Assembly: GCA_964057225.1 (NCBI GenBank)
Contig: OZ059898.1
Location: 21,367,267 to 21,431,266 of the forward strand
Origin: Auanema rhodensis
Taxonomy: Eukaryota > Nematoda > Chromadorea > Rhabditida > Rhabditidae
Direction of reading: 5' to 3'
DNA length: 64,000 nt
Of this stretch, positions 53,067-64,000 are shown in pieces (positions within the stretch are counted from its first letter, which is position 1; each line of letters starts with the position of its first letter). The position numbers and the translations under genes were made by a program. The notes under the pieces are model-generated. The model searched no databases and was not told the DNA's origin. It was given only the letters and a program-made list of their open reading frames with translations.

Positions 53067-56000
53067 TTCCCCATGTCCATATTAGTCTAAAAACAAATTT
53101 TTATTGATATTGGTGCATGGTAAATATGACTTTGAAATTTACGTGAACTTTAATTTATGCTAATTAAATGTACACGTGATGTGCACTTGGTATGTAACTC
53201 GCTTCACGTGAAAGATAAAGAGATGCGGTTTTCAAAATTAGATTCCCCATGTCCATATTAGTCTAAAAACAAATTTTTATTGATATTGGTGCATGGTAAC
53301 CATGACTTTGAAATTTACGTGAACTTTAATTTATGCTAATTAAATGTACACGTGATGTGCCCTTGGTATGTAACTCGCTTCACATGAAAGATAAAGAGAT
53401 GCGGTTTTCAAAATTAGATTCCCCATGTCCATATTAGTCTACAATCAAATTTTTATTGATATTGGTTCATGGTAACCATGACTTTGAAATTTACGTGAAC
53501 TTTAATTTATGCTAATTAAATGTACACGTGATGTGCACTTGGTATGTAACTCGCTTCACGTGGAAGATAAAGAGATGCGGTTTTCAAAATTAGATTCCTC
53601 ATGTCCATATTAGTCTAAAAACAAATTTTTATTGATATTGGTGCATGGTAACCATGACTTTGAAATTTACGTGAACTTTAATTTATGCTAATTAAATGTA
53701 CACGTGATGTGCACTTGGTATGTAACTCGCTTCACGTGAAAGATAAAGAGATGCGGTTTTCAAAATTAGATTCCCCATGTCTATATTAGTTTAAAAACAA
53801 ATTTTTATTGATATTGGTTCATGGTAACCATGACTTTGAAATTTACGTGAACTTTAATTTATGCTAATTGAATGTACACGTGATGTGCACTTGGTATGTA
53901 ACTCGCTTCACGTGAAAGATAAAGAGATGCGGTTTTCAAAATTAGATTCCCCATGTCCATATTAGTCTAAAAACAAATTTTTATTGATATTGGTTCATGG
54001 TAACCATGACTTTGAAATTTACGTGAACTTTAATTTATGCTAATTAAATGTACACGTGATGTGCACTTGGTATGTAACTCGCTTCACGTGAAAGATAAAG
54101 AGATGCGGTTTTCAAAATTAGATTCCCCATGTCCATATTAGTCTAAAAACAAATTTTTATTGATATTGGTTCATGGTAACCATGACTTTGAAATTTACGT
54201 GAACTTTAATTTATGCTAATTAAATGTACACGTGATGTGCACTTGGTATGTAACTCGCTTCACGTGAAAGATAAAGAGATGCGGTTTTCAAAATTAGATT
54301 CCCCATGTCCATATTAGTCTAAAAACAAATTTTTATTGATATTGGTGCATGGTAACCATGACTTTGAAATTTACGTGAACTTTAATTTATGCTAATTAAA
54401 TGTACACGTGATGTGCACTTGGTATGTAACTCGCTTCACGTGAAAGATAAAGAGATGCGGTTTTCAAAATTAGATTCCCCATGTCCATATTAGTCTAAAA
54501 TCAAATTTTTATTGATATTGGTTCATAGTAACCATGACTTTGAAATTTACGTGAACTTTAATTTATGCTAATTAAATGTACACGTGATGTGCACTTGGTA
54601 TGTAACTGGCTTCACGTGGAAGATAAAGAGATGCGGTTTTCAAAATTAGATTCCTCATGTCCATATTAGTCTAAAAACAAATTTTTATTGATATTGGTGC
54701 ATGGTAACCATGACTTTGAAATTTACGTGAACTTTAATTTATGCTAATTAAATGTACACGTGATGTGCACTTGGTATGTAACTCGCTTCACGTGAAAGAT
54801 AAAGAGATGCGGTTTCCAAAATTAGATTCCCCATGTCCATATTAGTCTAAAAACAAATTTTTATTGATATTGGTTCATGGTAACCATGACTTTGAAATTT
54901 ACGTGAACTTTAATTTATGCTAATTAAATGTACACGTGATGTGCACTTGGTATGTAACTCGCTTCACGTGAAAGATAAAGAGATGCGGTTTTCAAAATTA
55001 GATTCCCCATGTCCATATTAGTCTAAAAACAAATTTTTATTGATATTGGTTCATGGTAACCATGACTTTGAAATTTACGTGAACTTTAATTTATGCTAAT
55101 TAAATGTACACGTGATGTGCACTTGGTATGTAACTCGCTTCACGTGAAAGATAAAGAGATGCGGTTTTCAAAATTAGATTCCTCATGTCCATATTAGTCT
55201 AAATACAAATTTTTATTGATATTGGTTCATGGTAACCATGACTTTGAAATTTACGTGAACTTTAATTTATGCTAATTAAATGTACACGTGATGTGCACTT
55301 GGTATGTAACTCGCTTCACGTGAAAGATAAAGAGATGCGGTTTTCAAAATTAGATTCCCCATGTCCATATTAGTCTAAAAACAAATTTTTATTGATATTG
55401 GTTCATGGTCACCATGACTTTGAAATTTACGTGAACTTTAATTTATGCTAATTAAATGTACACGTGATGTGCACTTGGTATGTAACTCGCTTCACGTGAA
55501 AGATAAAGAGATGCGGTTTTCAAAATTAGATTCCCCATGTCCATATTAGTCTAAAAACAAATTTTTATTGATATTGGTTCATGGTCACCATGACTTTGAA
55601 ATTTACGTGAACTTTAATTTATGCTAATTAATTGTACACGTGATGTGCACTTGGTATGTAACTCGCTTCACGTGAAAGATAAAGAGATGCGGTTTTCAAA
55701 ATTAGATTCCCCATGTCCATATTAGTCTAAAAACAAATTTTTATTGATATTGGTTCATGGTAACCATGACTTTGAAATTTACGTGAACTTTAATTTATGC
55801 TAATTAAATGTACACGTGATGTGCACTTGGTATGTAACTCGCTTCACGTGAAAGATAAAGAGATGCGGTTTTCAAAATTAGATTCCCCATGTCCATATTA
55901 GTCTAAAAACAAATTTTTATTGATATTGGTTCATGGTCACCATGACTTTGAAATTTACGTGAACTTTAATTTATGCTAATTAAATGTACACGTGATGTGC

Positions 56001-56220
56001 ACTTGGTATGTAACTCGCTTCACGTGAAAGATAAAGAGATGCGGTTTTTAAAATTAGATTCCCCATGTCCATATTAGTCTAAAAACAAATTTTTATTGAT
56101 ATTGGTTCATGGTCACCATGACTTTGAAATTTACGTGAACTTTAATTTATGCTAATTAAATGTACACGTGATGTGCACTTGGTATGTAACTCGCTTCACG
56201 TGAAAGATAAAGAGATGCGG

Positions 56221-59200
56221 TTTTCACAATTAGATTCCCCATGTCCATATTAGTCTAAAAACAAGTTTTTATTGATATTGGTGCATGGTAACCATGACTT
56301 TGAAATTTACGTGAACTTTAATTTATGCTAATTAAATGTACACGTGATGTGCACTTGGTATGTAACTCGCTTCACGTGGAAGATAAAGAGATGCGGTTTT
56401 CAAAATTAGATTCCTCATGTCCATATTAGTCTAAAAACAAATTTTTATTGATATTGGTGCATGGTAACCATGACTTTGAAATTTACGTGAACTTTAATTT
56501 ATGCTAATTAAATGTACACGTGATGTGCACTTGGTATGTAACTCGCTTCACGTGAAAGATAAAGAGATGCGGTTTTCAAAATTAGATTCCCCATGTCCAT
56601 ATTAGTCTAAAAACAAATTTTTATTGATATTGGTTCATGGTAACCATGACTTTGAAATTTACGTGAACTTTAATTTATGCTAATTAAATGTACACGTGAT
56701 GTGCACTTGGTATGTAACTCGCTTCACGTGAAAGATAAAGAGATGCGGTTTTCAAAATTAGATTCCCCATGTCCATATTAGTCTAAAAACAAATTTTTAT
56801 TGATATTGGTTCATGGTAACCATGACTTTGAAATTTACGTGAACTTTAATTTATGCTAATTAAATGTACACGTGATGTGCACTTGGTATGTAACTCGCTT
56901 CACGTGAAAGATAAAGAGATGCGGTTTCCAAAATTAGATTCCCCATGTCCATATTAGTCTAAAAACAAATTTTTATTGATATTGGTTCATGGTAACCATG
57001 ACTTTCAAATTTACGTGAACTTTAATTTATGCTAATTAAATGTACACGTGATGTGCACTTGGTATGTAACTCGCTTCACGTGAAAGATAAAGAGATGCGG
57101 TTTTCAAAATTAGATTCCTCATGTCCATATTAGTCTAAATACAAATTTTTATTGATATTGGTTCATGGTAACCATGACTTTGAAATTTACGTGAACTTTA
57201 ATTTATGCTAATTAAATGTACACGTGATGTGCACTTGGTATGTAACTCGCTTCACGTGAAAGATAAAGAGATGCGGTTTTCAAAATTAGATTCCCCATGT
57301 CCATATTAGTCTAAAAACAAATTTTTATTGATATTGGTTCATGGTAACCATGACTTTGAAATTTACGTGAACTTTAATTTATGCTAATTAAATGTACACG
57401 TGATGTGCACTTGGTATGTAACTCGCTTCACGTGAAAGATAAAGAGATGCGGTTTTCAAAATTAGATTCCCCATGTCCATATTAGTCTAAAAACAAATTT
57501 TTATTGATATTGGTTCATGGTAACCATGACTTTGAAATTTACGTGAACTTTAATTTATGCTAATTAAATGTACACGTGATGTGCACTTGGTATGTAACTC
57601 GCTTCACGTGAAAGATAAAGAGATGCGGTTTCCAAAATTAGATTCCCCATGTCCATATTAGTCTAAAAACAAATTTTTATTGATATTGGTTCATGGTAAC
57701 CATGACTTTCAAATTTACGTGAACTTTAATTTATGCTAATTAAATGTACACGTGATGTGCACTTGGTATGTAACTCGCTTCACGTGAAAGATAAAGAGAT
57801 GCGGTTTTCAAAATTAGATTCCTCATGTCCATATTAGTCTAAATACAAATTTTTATTGATATTGGTTCATGGTAACCATGACTTTGAAATTTACGTGAAC
57901 TTTAATTTATGCTAATTAAATGTACACGTGATGTGCACTTGGTATGTAACTCGCTTCACGTGAAAGATAAAGAGATGCGGTTTTCAAAATTAGATTCCCC
58001 ATGTCCATATTAGTCTAAAAACAAATTTTTATTGATATTGGTTCATGGTCACCATGACTTTGAAATTTACGTGAACTTTAATTTATGCTAATTAAATGTA
58101 CACGTGATGTGCACTTGGTATGTAACTCGCTTCACGTGAAAGATAAAGAGATGCGGTTTTCAAAATTAGATTCCCCATGTCCATATTAGTCTAAAAACAA
58201 ATTTTTATTGATATTGGTTCATGGTAACCATGACTTTGAAATTTACGTGAACTTTAATTTATGCTAATTAAATGTACACGTGATGTGCACTTGGTATGTA
58301 ACTCGCTTCACGTGAAAGATAAAGAGATGCGGTTTTTAAAATTAGATTCCTCATGTCCATATTAGTCTAAATACAAATTTTTATTGATATTGGTTCATGG
58401 TAACCATGACTTTGAAATTTACGTGAACTTTAATTTATGCTAATTAAATGTACACGTGATGTGCACTTGGTATGTGACTCGCTTCACGTGAAAGATAAAG
58501 AGATGCGGTTTCCAAAATTAGATTCCCCATGTCCATATTAGTCTAAAAACAAATTTTTATTGATATTGGTTCATGGTAACCATGACTTTGAAATTTACGT
58601 GAACTTTAATTTATGCTAATTAAATGTACACGTGATGTGCACTTGGTATGTAACTCGCTTCACGTGAAAGATAAAGAGATGCGGTTTTCAAAATTAGATT
58701 CCCCATGTCCATATTAGTCTAAAAACAAATTTTTATTGATATTGGTTCATGGTAACCATGACTTTGAAATTTACGTGAACTTTAATTTATGCTAATTAAA
58801 TGTACACGTGATGTGCACTTGGTATGTAACTCGCTTCACGTGAAAGATAAAGAGATGCGGTTTTCAAAATTAGATTCCCCATGTCCATATTAGTCTAAAA
58901 ACAAATTTTTATTGATATTGCTTCATGGTAACCATGACTTTGAAATTTACGTGAACTTTAATTTATGCTAATTAAATGTACACGTGATGTGCACTTGGTA
59001 TGTAACTCGCTTCACGTGAAAGATAAAGAGATGCGGTTTTCACAATTAGATTCCCCATGTCCATATTAGTCTAAAAACAAATTTTTATTGATATTGGTGC
59101 CTGGTAACCATGACTTTGAAATTTACGTGAACTTTAATTTATGCTAATTAAATGTACACGTGATGTGCACTTGGTATGTAACTCGCTTCACGTGAAAGAT

Positions 59201-62200
59201 AAAGAGATGCGGTTTTCAAAATTAGATTCCCCATGTCCACATTAGTCTAAAAACAAATTTTTATTGATATTGGTGCATGGTAACCATGACTTTGAAATTT
59301 ACGTGAACTTTAATTTATGCTAATTAAATGTACACATGATGTGCACTTGGTATGTAACTCGCTTCACGTGAAAGATAAAGAGATGCGGTTTTCAAAATTA
59401 GATTCCCCATGTCCATATTAGTCTAAAAACAAATTTTTATTGATATTGGTTCATGGTAACCATGACTTTGAAATTTACGTGTACTTTAATTTATGCTAAT
59501 TAAATGTACACGTGATGTGCACTTGGTATGTAACTCGCTTCACGTGAAAGATAAAGAGATGCGGTTTTCAAAATTAGATTCCCCATGTCAAAATTAGTCT
59601 AAAAACAAATTTTTATTGATATTGGTGCATGGTAACCATGACTTTGAAATTTACGTGAACTTTAATTTATGCTAATTAAATGTACACGTGATGTGCCCTT
59701 GGTATGTAACTCGCTTCACATGAAAGATAAAGAGATGCGGTTTTCAAAATTAGATTCCCCATGTCCATATTAGTCTAAAATCAAATTTTTATTGATATTG
59801 GTTCATGGTAACCATGACTTTGAAATTTACGTGAACTTTAATTTATGCTAATTAAATGTACACGTGATGTGCACTTGGTATGTAACTCGCTTCACGTGGA
59901 AGATAAAGAGATGCGGTTTTCAAAATTAGATTCCTCATGTCCATATTAGTCTAAAAACAAATTTTTATTGATATTGGTGCATGGTAACCATGACTTTGAA
60001 ATTTACGTGAACTTTAATTTATGCTAATTAAATGTACACGTGATGTGCACTTGGTATGTAACTCGCTTCACGTGAAAGATAAAGAGATGCGGTTTTCGAA
60101 ATTAGATTCCCCATGTCTATATTAGTTTAAAAACAAATTTTTATTGATATTGGTTCATGGTAACCATGACTTTGAAATTTACGTGAACTTTAATTTATGC
60201 TAATTGAATGTACACGTGATGTGCACTTGGTATGTAACTCGCTTCACGTGAAAGATAAAGAGATGCGGTTTTCAAAATTAGATTCCCCATGTCCATATTA
60301 GTCTAAAAACAAATTTTTATTGATATTGGTTCATGGTAACCATGACTTTGAAATTTACGTGAACTTTAATTTATGCTAATTAAATGTACACGTGATGTGC
60401 ACTTGGTATGTAACTCGCTTCACGTGAAAGATAAAGAGATGCGGTTTTCAAAATTAGATTCCCCATGTCCATATTAGTCTAAAAACAAATTTTTATTGAT
60501 ATTGGTGCATGGTAAATATGACTTTGAAATTCACGTGAACTTTAATTTATGCTAATTAAATGTACACGTGATGTGCACTTGGTATGTAACTCGCTTCACG
60601 TGAAAGATAAAGAGATGCGGTTTTCAAAATTAGATTCCTCATGTCCATATTAGTCTAAAAACAAATTTTTATTGATATTGGTGCATGGTAACCATGACTT
60701 TGAAATTTACGTGAACTTTAATTTATGCTAATTAAATGTACACGTGATGTGCACTTGGTATGTAACTCGCTTCACGTGAAAGATAAAGAGATGCGGTTTC
60801 CAAAATTAGATTCCCCATGTCCATATTAGTCTAAAAACAAATTTTTATTGATATTGGTTCATGGTAACCATGACTTTGAAATTTACGTGAACTTTAATTT
60901 ATGCTAATTAAATGTACACGTGATGTGCACTTGGTATGTAACTCGCTTCACGTGAAAGATAAAGAGATGCGGTTTTCAAAATTAGATTCCCCATGTCCAT
61001 ATTAGTCTAAAAACAAATTTTTATTGATATTGGTGCATGGTAAATATGACTTTGAAATTTACGTGAACTTTAATTTATGCTAATTAAATGTACACGTGAT
61101 GTGCACTTGGTATGTAACTCGCTTCACGTAAAAGATAAAGAGATGCGGTTTTCAAAATTAGATTCCCCATGTCCATATTAGTCTAAAAACAAATTTTTAT
61201 TGATATTGGTGCATGGTAACCATGACTTTGAAATTTACGTGAACTTTAATTTATGCTAATTAAATGTACACGTGATGTGCACTTGGTATGTAACTCGCTT
61301 CACGTGAAAGATAAAGAGATGCGGTTTTCAAAATTAGATTCCCCATGTCCATATTAGTCTAAAATCAAATTTTTATTGATATTGGTTCATGGTAACCATG
61401 ACTTTGAAATTTACGTGAACTTTAATTTATGCTAATTAAATGTACACGTGATGTGCACTTGGTATGTAACTCGCTTCACGTGGAAGATAAAGAGATGCGG
61501 TTTTCAAAATCAGATTCCTCATGTCCATATTAGTCTAAAAACAAATTTTTATTGATATTGGTGCATGGTAACCATGACTTTGAAATTTACGTGAACTTTA
61601 ATTTATGCTAATTAAATGTACACGTGATGTGCACTTGGTATGTAACTCGCTTCACGTGAGAGATAAAGAGATGCGGTTTCCAAAATTAGATTCCCCATGT
61701 CCATATTAGTCTAAAAACAAATTTTTATTGATATTGGTTCATGGTAACCATGACTTTGAAATTTACGTGAACTTTAATTTATGCTAATTAAATGTACACG
61801 TGATGTGCACTTGGTATGTAACTCGCTTCACGTGAAAGATAAAGAGATGCGGTTTTCAAAATTAGATTCCCCATGTCCATATTAGTCTAAAAACAAATTT
61901 TTATTGATATTGGTTCATGGTAACCATGACTTTGAAATTTACGTGAACTTTAATTTATGCTAATTAAATGTACACGTGATGTGCACTTGGTATGTAACTC
62001 GCTTCACGTGAAAGATAAAGAGATGCGGTTTTCAAAATTAGATTCCTCATGTTTATATTAGTCTAAATACAAATTTTTATTGATATTGGTTCATGGTAAC
62101 CATGACTTTGAAATTTACGTGAACTTTAATTTATGCTAATTAAATGTACACGTGATGTGCACTTGGTATGTAACTCGCTTCACGTGAAAGATAAAGAGAT

Positions 62201-63084
62201 GCGGTTTTCAAAATTAGATTCCCCATGTCCATATTAGTCTAAAAACAAATTTTTATTGATATTGGTTCATGGTCACCATGACTTTGAAATTTACGTGAAC
62301 TTTAATTTATGCTAATTAAATGTACACGTGATGTGCACTTGGTATGTAACTCGCTTCACGTGAAAGATAAAGAGATGCGGTTTTCAAAATTAGATTCCCC
62401 ATGTCCATATTAGTCTAAAAACAAATTTTTATTGATATTGGTTCATGGTCACCATGACTTTGAAATTTACGTGAACTTTAATTTATGCTAATTAAATGTA
62501 CACGTGATGTGCACTTGGTATGTAACTCGCTTCACGTGAAAGATAAAGAGATGCTGTTTTCAAAATTAGATTCTCCATGTCCATATTAGTCTAAAAACAA
62601 ATTTTTATTGATATTGGTTCATGGTAACCATGACTTTGAAATTTACGTGAACTTTAATTTATGCTAATTAAATGTACACGTGATGTGCACTTGGTATGTA
62701 ACTCGCTTCACGTGAAAGATAAAGAGATGCGGTTTTCAAAATTAGATTCCCCATGTCCATATTAGTCTAAAAACAAATTTTTATTGATATTGGTTCATGG
62801 TCACCATGACTTTGAAATTTACGTGAACTTTAATTTATGCTAATTAAATGTACACGTGATGTGCACTTGGTATGTAACTCGCTTCACGTGAAAGATAAAG
62901 AGATGCGGTTTTCAAAATTAGATTCCCCATGTCCATATTAGTCTAAAAACAAATTTTTATTGATATTGGTTCATGGTCACCATGACTTTGAAATTTACGT
63001 GAACTTTAATTTATGCTAATTAAATGTACACGTGATGTGCACTTGGTATGTAACTCGCTTCACGTGAAAGATAAAATGATGCCG
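56221..63084 (+). repeat. Tandem super-unit, copy 2 (39 monomers, 6864 bp)
   Basis: Direct copy of 49889-56220, three monomers longer. The gain lies between about 60.2 and 61.3 kb, where GGTAAATATG monomers occur twice (about 60513 and 61039, 3 monomers apart). At 63085 the expected cassette is replaced by an AAAATGATGCCG monomer, so the next super-unit does not begin in the same way. Confidence 0.85.
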
Positions 63085-64000
63085 TTTTCAAAATTAGATT
63101 CCCCATGTCCATATTAGTCTAAAAACAAATTTTTATTGATATTGGTTCATGGTAACCATGACTTTGAAATTTACGTGAACTTTAATTTATGCTAATTAAA
63201 TGTACACGTGATGTGCACTTGGTATGTAACTCGCTTCACGTGAAAGATAAAGAGATGCGGTTTTCAAAATTAGATTCCCCATGTCCATATTAGTCTAAAA
63301 ACAAATTTTTATTGATATTGGTTCATGGTAACCATGACTTTGAAATTTACGTGAACTTTAATTTATGCTAATTAAATGTACACGTGATGTGCACTTGGTA
63401 TGTAACTCGCTTCACGTGAAAGATAAAGAGATGCGGTTTTCAAAATTAGATTCCCCATGTCCATATTAGTCTAAAAACAAATTTTTATTGATATTGGTTC
63501 ATGGTAACCATGACTTTGAAATTTACGTGAACTTTAATTTATGCTAATTAAATGTACACGTGATGTGCACTTGGTATGTAACTCGCTTCACGTGAAAGAT
63601 AAAGAGATGCGGTTTTCAAAATTAGATTCCCCATGTCCATATTAGTCTAAAAACAAATTTTTATTGATATTGGTTCATGGTCACCATGACTTTGAAATTT
63701 ACGTGAACTTTAATTTATGCTAATTAAATGTACACGTGATGTGCACTTGGTATGTAACTCGCTTCACGTGAAAGATAAAATGATGCCGTTTTCAAAATTA
63801 GATTCCCCATGTCCATATTAGTCTAAAAACAAATTTTTATTGATATTGGTTCATGGTAACCATGACTTTGAAATTTACGTGAACTTTAATTTATGCTAAT
63901 TAAATGTACACGTGATGTGCACTTGGTATGTAACTCGCTTCACGTGAAAGATAAAGAGATGCGGTTTTCAAAATCAGATTCCCCATGTCCATATTAGTCT
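63073..64000 (+). repeat. Array tail with a 4-monomer repeat
   Basis: AAAATGATGCCG monomers begin at 63073 and 63777, 704 bp (4 x 176) apart, and GGTCACC forms precede both. The array is still in full register at the last base, so its right end lies outside the window. Confidence 0.8.

Larger units (their letters stand above)
49889..56220 (+). repeat. Tandem super-unit, copy 1 (36 monomers, 6332 bp)
   Basis: Directly followed by a second copy starting at 56221. Offset 6332 holds for TTTTCACAA (49889/56221), CTTTCAA (50669/57001 and 51373/57705), GGTCACC (51715/58047) and GTGACTC (52142/58474). It is 6336 after the 4-bp loss at 53050 (GTGCCC 53357/59693; CTATATTAG 53780/60117) and 6864 after a three-monomer gain in copy 2 (AAAATCAAAT 54497/61361; GGTCACC 55407/62271, 55583/62447, 55935/62799, 56111/62975). 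Copy 1 embeds the second 14-monomer repeat. Confidence 0.88.
1706..64000 (+). repeat. Satellite array, 176-bp monomer, main segment
   Basis: About 354 tandem monomers without interruption, all in one orientation, continuing past the window end. Length is 176 bp except for rare events: four monomers with a 4-bp net loss, seven with a 1-bp loss, and one with a 20-bp gain. Neighbouring copies mostly differ by a few substitutions, so the array is highly homogenised. Variants are shared in blocks, which reveals higher-order repeats and segmental duplications (listed separately). The consensus has 56 G or C in 176 positions, about 32%, and five CpG sites. I saw no transposon, gene, tRNA, rRNA or telomere repeat anywhere in it. 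The monomer size and homogeneity suit a centromeric or pericentromeric satellite of a eukaryote; that role is inference. I do not recognise the family. Confidence 0.97.

Noticed and set aside
1-64000. Possible protein-coding reading frames
   Set aside because: The monomer has many stop codons on both strands, and a 176-bp period (remainder 2 on division by 3) brings each stop into all frames within three monomers. Any open stretch is a fraction of about 530 bp and repeats with the satellite.
1-64000. CRISPR array
   Set aside because: Regular spacing, but there are no unique spacers: the whole 176-bp unit repeats, with no cas genes and no bacterial context.
1-64000. Arabidopsis-type 178-bp or primate 171-bp alpha satellite
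   Set aside because: The length is close, but I see no sequence resemblance to what I know of either family. The species is left unnamed.

Overview
The whole window is one uninterrupted tandem satellite array. The monomer is 176 bp: I checked the repeat distance directly at many places and it stays 176 apart from a handful of indel-bearing monomers. About 363 monomers fill the window and the array runs off both ends. The consensus is roughly 32% G+C. There is no non-satellite DNA at all: no gene, RNA gene, transposon, CRISPR array or unique sequence. Because 176 is not a multiple of 3 and the monomer is full of stop codons on both strands, no long reading frame can exist. This points to a eukaryotic chromosome, most likely a centromeric or pericentromeric array (plants and animals both have satellites of this size class). 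I do not recognise the family and cannot name the species.

Layout. (1) Positions 1-1705 hold monomers in one orientation; at 1705/1706 the array flips and everything to 64000 is in the opposite orientation. The left piece is a mirror copy of the start of the right piece, and also of 10651-12080, with which it shares a private variant at the breakpoint. (2) Domain I, about 1706-30600, carries variants such as TATCGAT, GATGGGG and CCCGATGTTC. It contains large direct duplications (1706-6822 with 10874-16166; parts of 7-10.9 kb with 22.9-28.4 kb) and a 17-monomer higher-order repeat around 15.2-20.7 kb. (3) Domain II, about 30600-64000, lacks TATCGAT. It is built from higher-order repeats marked by a recurring three-monomer cassette (TTTTCACAA, then CACGTGGAAG/CCTCATG, flanked by TGGTGCA forms) seen 14 times, at intervals of 8, 5, 18, 5, 9, 5, 10, 5, 5, 9, 9, 14 and 36 monomers. 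These nest into a 14-monomer repeat (47425-52352) and a tandem super-unit of 36 and then 39 monomers (49889-56220 and 56221-63084).

Within the monomer the most notable structure is three same-direction ACGTGA elements 33 and 32 bp apart (two inside CACGTG palindromes), plus a 13-15 bp dyad CATGGT-N-ACCATG whose centre base varies while its arms are mostly kept. The picture is of a young, actively homogenised array shaped by unequal exchange, with one recent inversion. A centromeric role is inference, not something the sequence proves.
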